Notes under the pieces: model-generated
Told to the model about the DNA's origin: nothing
Database searches by the model: none
The model's input: only the letters and a program-made list of their open reading frames with translations
Shown here: piece after piece, positions 26,475-35,634 of the stretch
How positions within the stretch are numbered: position 1 is the stretch's first letter
How the letters are laid out: the number at the start of each line of letters is the position of its first letter
Source of the DNA: Prevotella sp. E2-28
Lineage (GTDB): Bacteria; Bacteroidota; Bacteroidia; Bacteroidales; Bacteroidaceae
DNA: 64,000 nt
Assembly (NCBI RefSeq): GCF_022024055.1
Contig: NZ_CP091788.1
Span: forward strand, 992,001-1,056,000
Reading direction: 5' to 3'
Translations under genes and position numbers: made by a program

Positions 26475-27500
26475 TTATTTCTGCGTCTTGAGGATATCCA
26501 TAATCTTGGTCTCGAGTTCCTCGCAGAGTTCAGGATTATCAGTCAGCAATGTCTTCACAGCATCGCGCCCCTGTCCCAGTTTAGAGTCTTCGTAAGAGAA
26601 CCATGAGCCACTCTTCTTGATGAGACCGTACTCAACACCCAGGTCAACAATCTCGCCAACCTTTGAGATACCTTCGCCGAAGGTGATTTCAAACTCAGCC
26701 TTGCGGAAGGGAGGAGCCACCTTGTTCTTGACTACCTTCACCTTCACCTGATTACCAATGATGTTGTCGCCGTCTTTGACGGGGGCAGACTTGCGGATGT
26801 CCAAGCGTACTGAGGCGTAAAACTTCAGAGCATTACCACCAGTGGTAGTCTCAGGATTACCAAACATCACGCCAATCTTTTCACGTAGCTGGTTGATGAA
26901 GATACAGGTAGTATTGGTCTTGGCGATGGTAGAGGTTACCTTACGCAGGGCCTGACTCATCAAACGAGCGTGCAGACCTACGGCAGAGTCGCCCATGTCA
27001 CCTTCAATCTCCTTCTTAGGAGTCAGGGCAGCCACAGAGTCGATAACGATGATGTCGATGGCAGCAGAACGAATGAGCTGGTCGGCAATCTCGAGTGCCT
27101 GTTCACCATTGTCGGGCTGCGAGATATACAGATTGTCAATATCAACACCCAGCTTCTGGGCATAGAAACGGTCGAAAGCGTGCTCAGCATCAATGAATGC
27201 TGCCACACCGCCAGCCTTCTGGGCTTCAGCGATGGCGTGGATAGCCAGCGTGGTCTTACCAGATGACTCAGGACCATAGATTTCGATGATACGTCCCTTA
27301 GGATAACCGCCAACTCCGAGTGCGGCGTTCAGGCTTATTGAACCAGTAGGGATGACTTCTACGTTCTCTATTTTTTCTTCGCCCATGCGCATGATGCTTC
27401 CCTTGCCGAAGTCCTTCTCAATCTTCGACAGGGCAGCTTGCAGGGCTTTCATCTTCTCCTGTTGCGGAGTCAGCTGTTCTGTTTCTTCTTTTTTAGCCAT
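26475..27500 (-). CDS. recA: Recombinase RecA
   Basis: The protein has 341 residues, the family norm. Walker A is GPESSGKTT, Walker B is [11 protein letters not shown], and the L2 region [22 protein letters not shown] is visible in part ([13 protein letters not shown]). It forms the strand-exchange filament on single-stranded DNA. It is the last gene of a leftward run after the dehydrogenase (60 bp gap). No LexA-type box is seen in that gap, which holds only a GTTATTTC repeat. No regulation can therefore be read from the sequence. Confidence 0.98.
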   Translation of the reverse strand: MAKKEETEQLTPQQEKMKALQAALSKIEKDFGKGSIMRMGEEKIENVEVIPTGSISLNAALGVGGYPKGRIIEIYGPESSGKTTLAIHAIAEAQKAGGVAAFIDAEHAFDRFYAQKLGVDIDNLYISQPDNGEQALEIADQLIRSAAIDIIVIDSVAALTPKKEIEGDMGDSAVGLHARLMSQALRKVTSTIAKTNTTCIFINQLREKIGVMFGNPETTTGGNALKFYASVRLDIRKSAPVKDGDNIIGNQVKVKVVKNKVAPPFRKAEFEITFGEGISKVGEIVDLGVEYGLIKKSGSWFSYEDSKLGQGRDAVKTLLTDNPELCEELETKIMDILKTQK

Positions 27501-27560
27501 TTGATGATATTTCTTTTTTTTGTCGTTATTACGTTATTTCGTTATTTCGTTGGCTTGAGG

Positions 27561-28799
27561 TTATAATTCAAGGTCACCATCGTGAATCTCGTGCCAAGGC
27601 AGTCCCTGCTTGTTGAGCTGCTCCATGAATGGATCGGGATCGAACTCCTCAACGTTATGAACGCCTGGAGTGTTCCAAAGACCCTTGCAGAACATCATGG
27701 CACCAATCATAGCAGGCACACCTGTGGTGTAAGAGACACCCTGCATACCTGTTTCCTCATAAGCTGCACGATGCGAGCAGTTGTTGTAAACATAATAGGT
27801 GTGCTCCTTGCCATCATTGCCAATACCACGGATGCGACAGCCGATAGAGGTCTGACCTTCGTAGTTCTCACCAAGATCCTGTGGGTTAGGCAGTACGGCT
27901 TTCAGAAACTGCAGGGGAACAATCTTTACCTTTGCTACACCAGTGCCATCAGCCAACGGAGCCTCGTACTCTACCTCGTCGATACGGCTCATGCCGATAT
28001 TCTGAATGACCTCGAGGTGCTTCAGGTACTGCTGACCGAAAGTCATCCAGAAACGAGCGCGCTTGATAGTGGGATAGTTGATAACTAGTGACTCAATCTC
28101 CTCGTGGTGCAACAGATAGCTGTCGCGAGGACCAATCTCTGGATAGGTCAGGTCTTTGTGAATCTCCAGTGGCTCAGTCTCAACCCACAGTCCGTTCTCC
28201 CAATAAAGTCCCTTCTGGGTAATCTCGCGAATGTTGATTTCGGGGTTGAAATTGGTTGCGAAAGCCTTATGGTGGTCGCCAGCGTTACAGTCAACGATGT
28301 CCAGATACTGAATCTCCTTGAAGTGATGCTTAGCTGCGTAAGCGGTATAGATAGAGGTAACGCCTGGGTCGAAACCACAGCCGAGGATGGCAGTCAGACC
28401 AGCCTTCTCAAAGCGCTCACGATAAGCCCACTGCCATGAATACTCGAAATGAGCTTCATCCTTAGGCTCGTAGTTGGCTGTATCCAGATAGTTGCATCCG
28501 CAAGCCAAACAAGCATCCATAATAGTCAGGTCCTGATAGGGCAGGGCGAGGTTGATAACCAGTTCGGGCTTGTAGTCATTAAACAAGGCCTTCAGCTGCT
28601 CCACATCGTCAGCATCTACCTGAGCGGTTTTGATATCCTGCTTATAACCAGCCTTGTGGATGTCTTCTACTATCTTATCGCACTTCGCTTTTCTGCGACT
28701 TGCAATCATGAATTCTGTAAACACGTCAGCATTCTGAGCAATCTTGAATGCTGCCACTGTTGCGACGCCACCGGCGCCAATCATTAATACTCTTGACAT
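27561..28799 (-). CDS. Saccharopine-dehydrogenase family, carboxynorspermidine dehydrogenase
   Basis: The protein has 412 residues. An N-terminal Rossmann loop (RVLMIGAGGVATVAAFKIA) binds NADPH. The saccharopine-dehydrogenase body follows, with LGCGFDPGVTSIY and TGVPAMIGAMMFCKG near the end. The length and these motifs fit carboxy(nor)spermidine synthase, which condenses aspartate semialdehyde with a diamine in the Bacteroidetes spermidine route. The partner decarboxylase (nspC) is not in the window. It lies 9 bp after mscS and 60 bp before recA, in one operon. Confidence 0.82.
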   Translation of the reverse strand: MSRVLMIGAGGVATVAAFKIAQNADVFTEFMIASRRKAKCDKIVEDIHKAGYKQDIKTAQVDADDVEQLKALFNDYKPELVINLALPYQDLTIMDACLACGCNYLDTANYEPKDEAHFEYSWQWAYRERFEKAGLTAILGCGFDPGVTSIYTAYAAKHHFKEIQYLDIVDCNAGDHHKAFATNFNPEINIREITQKGLYWENGLWVETEPLEIHKDLTYPEIGPRDSYLLHHEEIESLVINYPTIKRARFWMTFGQQYLKHLEVIQNIGMSRIDEVEYEAPLADGTGVAKVKIVPLQFLKAVLPNPQDLGENYEGQTSIGCRIRGIGNDGKEHTYYVYNNCSHRAAYEETGMQGVSYTTGVPAMIGAMMFCKGLWNTPGVHNVEEFDPDPFMEQLNKQGLPWHEIHDGDLEL

Positions 28800-28808
28800 A
28801 TTTCTTTT

Positions 28809-29669
28809 TTATTTATTATTCAGGATATTTACATCTACACGGTTGAATGGGAACATGAAGCCGCGTTCCTTCAGCATCTGATAGACCGTCTCGTTCAGGT
28901 TGAAATAAACAGCCCAGTAATCAGAGCCCTTACACCAAGAACGGGTGATGACCGTTACACCGCTGTCGCCCAGATTCAGCAATCCAATCCAAGGCGCTAC
29001 CACGATAGGTGAATCTTCTACGGGGCCCTGAATGACCTGTGGGTGGTTCTTCAGAATATCCATAATGGCATTCTTTACCTCGTCGTAATCAGCACCATAT
29101 TCAAACTGGAACTCCAAATCTACACGGCGATAAAGCTCTTTTGAAGAGTTCTTCATTGTGCCGCTGCTCAAGGTGCCGTTAGGAATGAGGATAATCTGAG
29201 CATCACCCGTACGGATAATGGTATTGAAAATCTGAATTTCCTTCACGATACCAGCATAGCCCTGAGCCTCAATGAAGTCGCCCACCTTAAACGGACGGAA
29301 CAGCAGAATCATAACACCACCAGCAAAATTCTGCAACGTGCCGCTGAGTGCCATACCTACAGCTACACCAGCAGAAGCAAACAGGGCGATGAATGAAGAA
29401 GTCTCAATGCCCAGGATGCCTACGATGACGATGATCAGCACAAACCAACACACCACGTTGATAATGCTATTCAGGAATGTATAGAGCGTAGGTTCTACCT
29501 TGCTCTTCTCCAGCATCTTAGTGAACAGCTTGATGATCAACCTAATGATATAGCGGCCAATGAAATAAACGATGGCTGCTACAACCAAGTTCTTACAAAA
29601 CGTTAGGCCCCACTGCCAAAGTTGCTCGTAGGGTACAGCTGCGAAAATTTTGTCTAAAATACTGTTCAT
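28809..29669 (-). CDS. mscS: Small-conductance mechanosensitive channel, MscS family
   Basis: The protein has 286 residues. Transmembrane segments lie at about 25-45, 65-85 and 92-115. The last is the pore helix, rich in Gly and Ala (ALFASAGVAVGMALSGTLQNFAGG). The MscS beta domain with RPFKVGDFIEAQGYAGIVKEI follows at about 125-146. It opens under membrane tension to release solutes after osmotic downshock. It follows the DUF6621 gene by 19 bp and precedes the dehydrogenase by 9 bp. Confidence 0.95.
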   Translation of the reverse strand: MNSILDKIFAAVPYEQLWQWGLTFCKNLVVAAIVYFIGRYIIRLIIKLFTKMLEKSKVEPTLYTFLNSIINVVCWFVLIIVIVGILGIETSSFIALFASAGVAVGMALSGTLQNFAGGVMILLFRPFKVGDFIEAQGYAGIVKEIQIFNTIIRTGDAQIILIPNGTLSSGTMKNSSKELYRRVDLEFQFEYGADYDEVKNAIMDILKNHPQVIQGPVEDSPIVVAPWIGLLNLGDSGVTVITRSWCKGSDYWAVYFNLNETVYQMLKERGFMFPFNRVDVNILNNK

Positions 29670-29688
29670 AGTTATTATCGTTTAATGA

Positions 29689-30276
29689 TTAATTTCTACT
29701 GTTGATCTCCTCGCCTCTGATTCCCAGTGCTGCCATCAGAGAATAGCCAAGAATCTCCTGTCGGAAATTACCGCCAGGCATAGGCTGCATAGCAAACACA
29801 GTGATACGCTTGTCGTCATCATGAACCTTTCGGAGAATATCGCGTACATTATTATATAAGGAGTCATCAGGAATCACCATGATTCGCTTCACATCCTTTT
29901 CTGCGAGGAAGGTTTGGAGTGTATCAAGAAAGAGCTCATCCTTGCCTACGTATGTCTCGCCGCAGGGTGTGCTGAAGCAGAATTCGCCCAAGGGACCATT
30001 AAAGGCTTTGCCGTCAAGTTCCTGTGAGAAATTGCTTGGCAGGAAATTCTTTAGTGTCTCCTGTTCCTTATCGTGCGTCAGAACTACCGTGGTCTGATGA
30101 GAGCCTTCGCGAAGTCCACCGTCCAAGGCAATACATTCCACCCATTTGGCTAAGTCAGCCTGCGGTATCCGTCGTTCCAGCATCCGTTCGAAATTGACGA
30201 TTAAATCAAACGCGACCTTGTCAATAAAGGCAGCATCGGCAATGATGATATTGTCTGTTGTTTGCTTTTCGTTCAT
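29689..30276 (-). CDS. DUF6621 family protein
   Basis: The protein has 195 residues from ATG 30276; the longer ORF to 30312 runs into the promoter and is rejected. It resembles DUF6621 proteins of Bacteroidales, with IIIADAAFIDKVAFDLIVNF at the start and EILGYSLMAALGIR near the end. It is cytosolic, with no catalytic motif known to me. It is the first gene of the recA operon. Confidence 0.7.
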   Translation of the reverse strand: MNEKQTTDNIIIADAAFIDKVAFDLIVNFERMLERRIPQADLAKWVECIALDGGLREGSHQTTVVLTHDKEQETLKNFLPSNFSQELDGKAFNGPLGEFCFSTPCGETYVGKDELFLDTLQTFLAEKDVKRIMVIPDDSLYNNVRDILRKVHDDDKRITVFAMQPMPGGNFRQEILGYSLMAALGIRGEEINSRN

Positions 30277-30281
30277 AGGTG

Positions 30282-30289
30282 CAAAGGTA
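30282..30289 (-). promoter_or_regulatory. -7 promoter box of the recA operon
   Basis: TACCTTTG reads leftward, 5 bp before the chosen DUF6621 start. The transcript therefore begins at or just before the ATG. The four genes below it have gaps of 19, 9 and 60 bp. Confidence 0.65.
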
Positions 30290-30424
30290 CGAAATGGCGA
30301 GTAATTATGCAAATCTTTCGGCAGTAATTTGTTTTAATTTCTTGCGATTGACATAAATCAATCTGTAAATCATAAATCGGGGGTTAAAAATCAAAATGTT
30401 GTGCTCGTTAAAATGAAATAGATA

Positions 30425-30432
30425 TATCTTTG
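30425..30432 (+). promoter_or_regulatory. -7 promoter box for rhaD
   Basis: TATCTTTG lies 23 bp before the rhaD start codon. Confidence 0.7.
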
Positions 30433-30455
30433 CACGCGGAAAGAAACATCAGATT

Positions 30456-31265
30456 ATGAAGAGTATATTAGACGGACGTCCTGCCTTGAAGGCTGAGATA
30501 GAAAAAATAGCAGAGGTAGCCGGCTATCTGTGGCAAAACGGATGGGCTGAGCGTAATGGCGGTAATATCACAGTAAACATCACAGAGTATGTTGACGACG
30601 AGATTCGTAGCATGGCTCCCATTAGTGACGTGAAGCAGATTGGTGTGACACTGCCTGCGCTGAAAGGCTGCTATTTCTATTGCAAGGGAACGGGTAAACG
30701 TATGCGTGACTTGGCTCGCTGGCCTATGGATAATGGTTCTGTAATCCGTATCCTTGACGACTGTGCTTCTTATGTTATTATAGCAGACAATGCTGTGATG
30801 CCTACAAGTGAGCTTCCCAGTCACCTGACTGTCCACGCTCGTCAGGTTGAAACAAACTCAGGTTACAAGGCTACCGTTCATACGCACCCTATTGAACTCG
30901 TTGCTATGAGTCATAACCGTGCGTTCCTGGGTAAGGATGTGCTTACAAAGATTTTGTGGAGCATGATTCCTGAGACGAAGGCTTTCTGTCCGCTTGGGCT
31001 TGGTATCGTGCCTTACACTCTGCCTGGCTCAAATGCGCTAGCTGATGCTACGCTGAAGGAGCTGGAGGAGTATGATGTTGTGATGTGGGAGAAGCACGGC
31101 GTGTTTGCAAAGGGTACTGACGTGATGGATGCTTTCGATCAGATTGACGTACTCTCAAAGAGTGCCAAAATTTACATCAACTCAAAGTGCATGGGTTTCG
31201 AACCCGAAGGCATGAGCGATGAACAGATGAAGGAAATGACTAAGGCATTCAATCTGCCGAGGTAA
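30456..31265 (+). CDS. rhaD: Rhamnulose-1-phosphate aldolase
   Basis: The protein has 269 residues. The class II aldolase/RhaD features are the phosphate-binding NGWAERNGGNIT (about 28-39), the zinc ligands HTHP (about 142-145) and a third His in EKHGVF (about 210). It splits L-rhamnulose 1-phosphate into dihydroxyacetone phosphate and L-lactaldehyde, the last step of rhamnose breakdown. It forms a one-gene unit, apart from rhaT, rhaI and rhaB further right, and ends at a strong terminator. Confidence 0.93.
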   Translation: MKSILDGRPALKAEIEKIAEVAGYLWQNGWAERNGGNITVNITEYVDDEIRSMAPISDVKQIGVTLPALKGCYFYCKGTGKRMRDLARWPMDNGSVIRILDDCASYVIIADNAVMPTSELPSHLTVHARQVETNSGYKATVHTHPIELVAMSHNRAFLGKDVLTKILWSMIPETKAFCPLGLGIVPYTLPGSNALADATLKELEEYDVVMWEKHGVFAKGTDVMDAFDQIDVLSKSAKIYINSKCMGFEPEGMSDEQMKEMTKAFNLPR

Positions 31266-31346
31266 TGTAATAGTTTTTACTGTTTACAGTTTTAAAAGAA
31301 AACAACTACTGGCTATATATTATAATATTATTACAAGAGGTAATGA

Positions 31347-31380
31347 AGAAACCCCAACGTTGTGAAACGTTGGGGTTTCT
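31347..31380. terminator. Terminator between rhaD and the OmpA-family gene
   Basis: A 15-bp perfect stem (31347-31361 with 31366-31380) has a GTGA loop. It serves both convergent genes. Confidence 0.92.
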
Positions 31381-31401
31381 GTTTGCTTGATAGGGTAGTG
31401 A

Positions 31402-32481
31402 TTATTCCTCTGCGAGGACAATCACTACGCGGTTATCGTCATTATTAGCGAATGGCTGTTCAGAGTCACCCTTCACCTCTGTCTTCAGACGGTTTGAAGC
31501 GATACCCTTGCTAGTCAGAGCTTTCTTCACGGTGTTAACGCGTTCCTTTGCAATGCGCTTGTTTACCTTGGCATTACCAGTCTGCTTGTCAGCGTAACCT
31601 GTGAGTAGGATCTCTGCCTTTGGATGTTCGTTAGCCCATTTTACAATCTCGTCAACCTTTGAAGCCTGGCTATCCTTAATGTCAGCCTTAGCCAAGTCGA
31701 AGAAGATGTTCTGAGTGAGTTTAACAGGCTGTGTGATAACAGGCTGAGGCTCTGGCTTTGGTTCGGGCTTGGGCTCTGGTTTTGGCTCTGGCTCAACCAC
31801 CTGCTGGGGCTCTTCAACAACTTCAGGTGTCTCCTCAACGATGATAGGCTCTTCCTTCTTCACCTTCTTATGACCGAACTTGAAAGTCAGGCCAGCCATA
31901 GCGTAGGGCCACCATTTGTTATTATCGATAGCTGTCTTGTTCTTCTGACGAATGTAATTTGTACCAGCTTCCAGATTGAATCCCCAGTGCTTAGACAGGT
32001 TGAAGTCAATCATACCGCCCACTTTCCATGCTGTGTTCCAGCGGTCGCTGCCATAAGAATTGGCATAAGCGTAGTTGTCAACCCATGAGTGAGGTATAGC
32101 CAATTCGAAGGGTACACCGGCAATAGCAATCACGTTGACGAAGTTCTTCTGTTTGGGGAAGAACACGTTTGACAGGTTGAACATCATGTCGAGATCGATA
32201 TTGCCAATCTTGCTCTTATACTCAGAGCCATCGGACAGTTTAGCTTTCCACGTGCTACCGTTAGCCTGCAGGCGCATTCCAAAGACGTTAGTGAAATTGT
32301 AACCTAAGGAAACTGCGGCCATAGGATTCCATTTACGGTCGATACCCTGACCGTTGTAGGCTCTCATGACACCACCCTGTAAGCCGATAAAAGCGTGTGG
32401 ATAGTCTTTCGTCTCTTCCTGGGCAGAAACATTGATAGCAAACAACATTGCCACAATTGAAAGAAAGATTCTGTACTTCAT
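31402..32481 (-). CDS. OmpA-family outer-membrane protein
   Basis: The protein has 359 residues. A signal peptide (residues 1-20, ending NVSAQ) leads into an eight-stranded barrel-like region (about 25-190). Next comes a Pro/Glu/Lys spacer with repeated EPKPEP (about 215-240). A C-terminal OmpA peptidoglycan-binding domain follows, with LLTGYADKQTGNAKVNKRIAKERV split around the NxxLSxxRA-equivalent. It anchors the outer membrane to peptidoglycan. It has its own promoter and shares a terminator with rhaD. Confidence 0.93.
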   Translation of the reverse strand: MKYRIFLSIVAMLFAINVSAQEETKDYPHAFIGLQGGVMRAYNGQGIDRKWNPMAAVSLGYNFTNVFGMRLQANGSTWKAKLSDGSEYKSKIGNIDLDMMFNLSNVFFPKQKNFVNVIAIAGVPFELAIPHSWVDNYAYANSYGSDRWNTAWKVGGMIDFNLSKHWGFNLEAGTNYIRQKNKTAIDNNKWWPYAMAGLTFKFGHKKVKKEEPIIVEETPEVVEEPQQVVEPEPKPEPKPEPKPEPQPVITQPVKLTQNIFFDLAKADIKDSQASKVDEIVKWANEHPKAEILLTGYADKQTGNAKVNKRIAKERVNTVKKALTSKGIASNRLKTEVKGDSEQPFANNDDNRVVIVLAEE

Positions 32482-32515
32482 GTAAATATTGTATTGATTA
32501 AGTTTTGTTAACTAG

Positions 32516-32523
32516 GCGCAAAG
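32516..32523 (-). promoter_or_regulatory. -7 promoter box for the OmpA-family gene
   Basis: TATCTTTG reads leftward about 35 bp before the start codon. The region 32482-32593 holds no gene. Confidence 0.65.
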
Positions 32524-32593
32524 ATAATGCGTTTTTTCGAGAAAAGCAAATCTTTTGCCCGAAAAAACGCATTTCCTTTATAAAATGGTATCT

Positions 32594-33640
32594 TTACTTA
32601 CTGAGGCTGTCAATAACCGTTGGCAGGAATGTGGAGATAATCAATACCACGATACCTGCTATGAGCACGCTGATAGTCTTGCTGGAGCATCCCTTCCATT
32701 CCTTGAGGATGATGCCCCACACATTTGAGAACACCACGTTGAGTGCCATGAGAATACAGAACGACAGGACGAACATGGTGCCACCTTCTTCAAAGAAGCT
32801 CTGTCCTAAAGAGAGTCCGAAGAACTGTGAATACCACAATCCACCAGCTAGAAGGCAGAATAGCAGATTGTTGCCCCATACGTTGCCTTTCTTGTAGTCA
32901 CCCCATGTATTGTTCTTTTGGTTCTGGTAGAAACAGTAGATGGCATTGGTGACGAATCCGCCTAGTGTGACGAGAAATGTAGCCGGCAGGGCTGCAAACA
33001 TCTTGTCAGTTTCGGCAAACTTGATGTCGGCACCAAAGGTGAGACCTACGTTGAAGCATCCACTCATAAAGCCTGCTAGCAAGGCGATGGCCAGACCCTT
33101 GGGGAAGTTGAAGTCTTTGACAGCAGCTTTCTTTTCTTCCTCAGAGAGACCTGCTGACTTCATAGAGCCAGCAATGCCGATGATGGCGATACCCAGCAAG
33201 CAAACCACTACACCCAGAATCACGGAGAATGTGAGCTTTGACAGGGGATCCTGTTCTGGGAAGAACACGTTGAGCAATACGGGACCCATGACAGTGCCCA
33301 GACCAGCACAAGTGCCTAATGCGATGCTTTGTCCAAGTGCAACACCCAGATAGCGCATAGACAGTCCGAAGGTCAGTCCGCCAACACCCCACAGCACACC
33401 AAAGAGGATGGTCATCCCGATGTTAAATGACTGTTCTGCGGTGAACAGCTCAAAAAGTGAGTGCCCTGAGGGTACAGCTAACAATGCGCCTAGAAGGGGC
33501 AATAGTAACCAAGCGAAAACACCCTGTACAATCCAATAACTCTCCCACGACCAGTCCTTAATCTTATTGATAGGTACGTAGCATGATGACTGACAGAAAG
33601 CTCCGACAGCAATGATTAAAAGTCCGATAACAATTTCCAT
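32594..33640 (-). CDS. rhaT: L-rhamnose/proton symporter RhaT
   Basis: The protein has 348 residues, with about ten hydrophobic helices and no signal peptide. RhaT features are the start IVIGLLIIAVGAFCQSSCYVPI, the WxxW-rich second helix and FGVLWGVGGLTFGLSMRYLGVALG (about 90-112, quoted here as two parts of one motif). It imports L-rhamnose with a proton. It lies 44 bp after the GH27 gene on the same strand, so the two are probably co-transcribed. Confidence 0.93.
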   Translation of the reverse strand: MEIVIGLLIIAVGAFCQSSCYVPINKIKDWSWESYWIVQGVFAWLLLPLLGALLAVPSGHSLFELFTAEQSFNIGMTILFGVLWGVGGLTFGLSMRYLGVALGQSIALGTCAGLGTVMGPVLLNVFFPEQDPLSKLTFSVILGVVVCLLGIAIIGIAGSMKSAGLSEEEKKAAVKDFNFPKGLAIALLAGFMSGCFNVGLTFGADIKFAETDKMFAALPATFLVTLGGFVTNAIYCFYQNQKNNTWGDYKKGNVWGNNLLFCLLAGGLWYSQFFGLSLGQSFFEEGGTMFVLSFCILMALNVVFSNVWGIILKEWKGCSSKTISVLIAGIVVLIISTFLPTVIDSLSK

Positions 33641-33684
33641 GTTGTTTAGTAATGAATTAGTATTGTTTGTTTGTTAATGAATAA

Positions 33685-35430
33685 TTACTTCATGATTTTC
33701 TTACCCTTTTCGCTAATCACGATGCCATGAGCCTTGCTCGCATTGACCTTTCTGCCCTGCAAGTCATAGGTGTTGTGCTCTTTCGCAGCAGAGGCTTTCA
33801 ACTCGTCAATGCCAGTGGGTACTACGGGTGTTACGTCGATATAGTCGATGTCGGGCATCCAACCGCTGGTGTTCACCAGACGGATGGTGTTCTCACCTTG
33901 CTCCAGTGTGATGTTGACGATTTTCTTACCCACTTTCTCCCAGCCACCAGAGTTACAACTAAGATTCTTTACTTTTTTGCCGTTCACATAGACGTTAATA
34001 CTGCGACTCTCTCCGCAGATATAGCCGATAGACAGTTTGTAGTCACCACCTTCCTTGCTATATACGCCTCGCCACTCCAGGTAGTTATTAGTATTGCTAC
34101 CACCGATGTAGCCTACTTTATAACCGCCAGAGCAATAAGATGCTTCAGAATATTGGCAGACGTTCCATTCAATCTCTGAATAAGCCTTGCTGTAGCCCGT
34201 TTCTGCCTCGTAGCGTGTGCGCTCTAATCGGGTGTCGGCTTCGGCAACATAAATCTTTGTGCCGTGAGCGGGAATCTTGACCTCGTAAGTCTCGAAAAAC
34301 TTACCGATATCTTTCTTTGTGAAGCAATCGTGCAGTGCCACGCTGTCAGCTAGGTCTATATCCTTGAATTTCAGCGTCACTGTTTTCTGTGCGTCGTTTG
34401 GGTTATATATTGCAAAGGCACGCTTGTTGCCATAGTGCTTCTCAATATCTTTAACCATCACGTAGCAGTCGTTTACTTTAGCAGCAAGGTAAGCCTGCTG
34501 GTAGAGCGTGTCCTGATTCAGGGCAATCAGATCTTTGTTCTTCAGTAGATTGAGGTTTGTGGTGCTCAGACTATTTATGTCGCAGCCAATGAGCAAAGGG
34601 GAGTTCATGATACACCACATGCCGAAATGGGTCTTTGCTTCCTCTGTGGTTAACTTGTTACCCCATTTCTCAACACCCACCTCGAGCATATCCATGTCAT
34701 TATAATGACCCTTGCTACAATAGGCACTCATATAGAGGTTCTCAGCAAGGATACCTTTTACCGAACCCCAGCTTGGATTGATGTCGCCTGTGGTACGCCA
34801 TGAGAAACCTGCATCATCGGCCCATGTGCCAGGATAAGCCCATCGGCAGATGTTCATGCGTACATCGGTACGACCGGTATTCTTGATAGCCTTTGCAATA
34901 GCGGTATAGCGGGCTTTCTCGTCAAGATCCAATTTGTCTTTATTGTGAACGGGGTCACCACCACAGAAGTCCACTTTGATGAAATCGAAACCCAGATCCT
35001 TGAAAAACATGTCACAGTCTTGCTGGTCATGCTCATAGAGACCTACGCCCTCACCTGTTTTGTCGCCACCGTGATAGCTGCCACAGGTGTTGTAGCCACC
35101 ATCGCTGTAGATGCCGGCTTTCAGACCTTTTCCGTGAATATAATCCACTACGGGCTGCAGTCCGTTGGGGAATCGGGTGGGGTGAATCTTCAACTGTCCA
35201 GTTTCTGCATCACGTCCGCCGAAGTAGCCATCGTCAATATTGATATGGTCGTAGCCAACGGCTGCCAGTCCTTTAGAGACCATATATGCCGCCTGACCTT
35301 TGATGATTGACTCGCTGATATTCAAGTCAAATGTGTTCCACGAGCTCCATCCCATTGTGGGTCCCTCTTGTGCCGTTGCCTGTAAGATAGCCATTACTGC
35401 GAACAGCATGATAGACATGATTTTTTTCAT
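33685..35430 (-). CDS. GH27 alpha-galactosidase with C-terminal CBM
   Basis: The protein has 581 residues with a signal peptide (1-20). The GH27 barrel starts PTMGWSSWNTFDLNI. The nucleophile Asp is in FDFIKVDFCGG (about residue 155). The acid/base Asp is in WRTTGDINPSWG (about residue 213). After ~residue 395 a CBM6/35-like beta-sandwich follows (YEAETGYSKAYSE to the WMPDIDYIDV end). The last ~40 residues (TYDLQGRKV, then GIVISEKGKKIMK) resemble the Prevotella C-terminal tail linked to export. It should release alpha-galactose from plant glycans. It precedes rhaT in the same operon. Confidence 0.9.
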   Translation of the reverse strand: MKKIMSIMLFAVMAILQATAQEGPTMGWSSWNTFDLNISESIIKGQAAYMVSKGLAAVGYDHINIDDGYFGGRDAETGQLKIHPTRFPNGLQPVVDYIHGKGLKAGIYSDGGYNTCGSYHGGDKTGEGVGLYEHDQQDCDMFFKDLGFDFIKVDFCGGDPVHNKDKLDLDEKARYTAIAKAIKNTGRTDVRMNICRWAYPGTWADDAGFSWRTTGDINPSWGSVKGILAENLYMSAYCSKGHYNDMDMLEVGVEKWGNKLTTEEAKTHFGMWCIMNSPLLIGCDINSLSTTNLNLLKNKDLIALNQDTLYQQAYLAAKVNDCYVMVKDIEKHYGNKRAFAIYNPNDAQKTVTLKFKDIDLADSVALHDCFTKKDIGKFFETYEVKIPAHGTKIYVAEADTRLERTRYEAETGYSKAYSEIEWNVCQYSEASYCSGGYKVGYIGGSNTNNYLEWRGVYSKEGGDYKLSIGYICGESRSINVYVNGKKVKNLSCNSGGWEKVGKKIVNITLEQGENTIRLVNTSGWMPDIDYIDVTPVVPTGIDELKASAAKEHNTYDLQGRKVNASKAHGIVISEKGKKIMK

Positions 35431-35473
35431 CGTTTATGGTTTAGGTAATAGTACTTTGTTTTTATAACGGGTG

Positions 35474-35481
35474 CAAAGATA
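35474..35481 (-). promoter_or_regulatory. -7 promoter box for GH27-rhaT
   Basis: TATCTTTG reads leftward, 44 bp before the GH27 start codon. Confidence 0.65.
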
Positions 35482-35600
35482 GCGAAAATCAGTAGAAATG
35501 CAAAATAAATATCTGATTTATTTTTGTTTTTTGCACACTCTTTCTTTCGTATTTCACACAGTTTTTTATAATGTATGCTTGTTTCCCCAATTTTTTTTGC

Positions 35601-35608
35601 TATCTTTG
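35601..35608 (+). promoter_or_regulatory. -7 promoter box for the GH3 gene
   Basis: TATCTTTG reads rightward, 27 bp before the chosen start codon. It confirms ATG 35635 over the earlier in-frame codon at 35575, which lies upstream of the promoter. Confidence 0.7.
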
Positions 35609-35634
35609 CACGCAAGTATAGCCTATTACCAATT

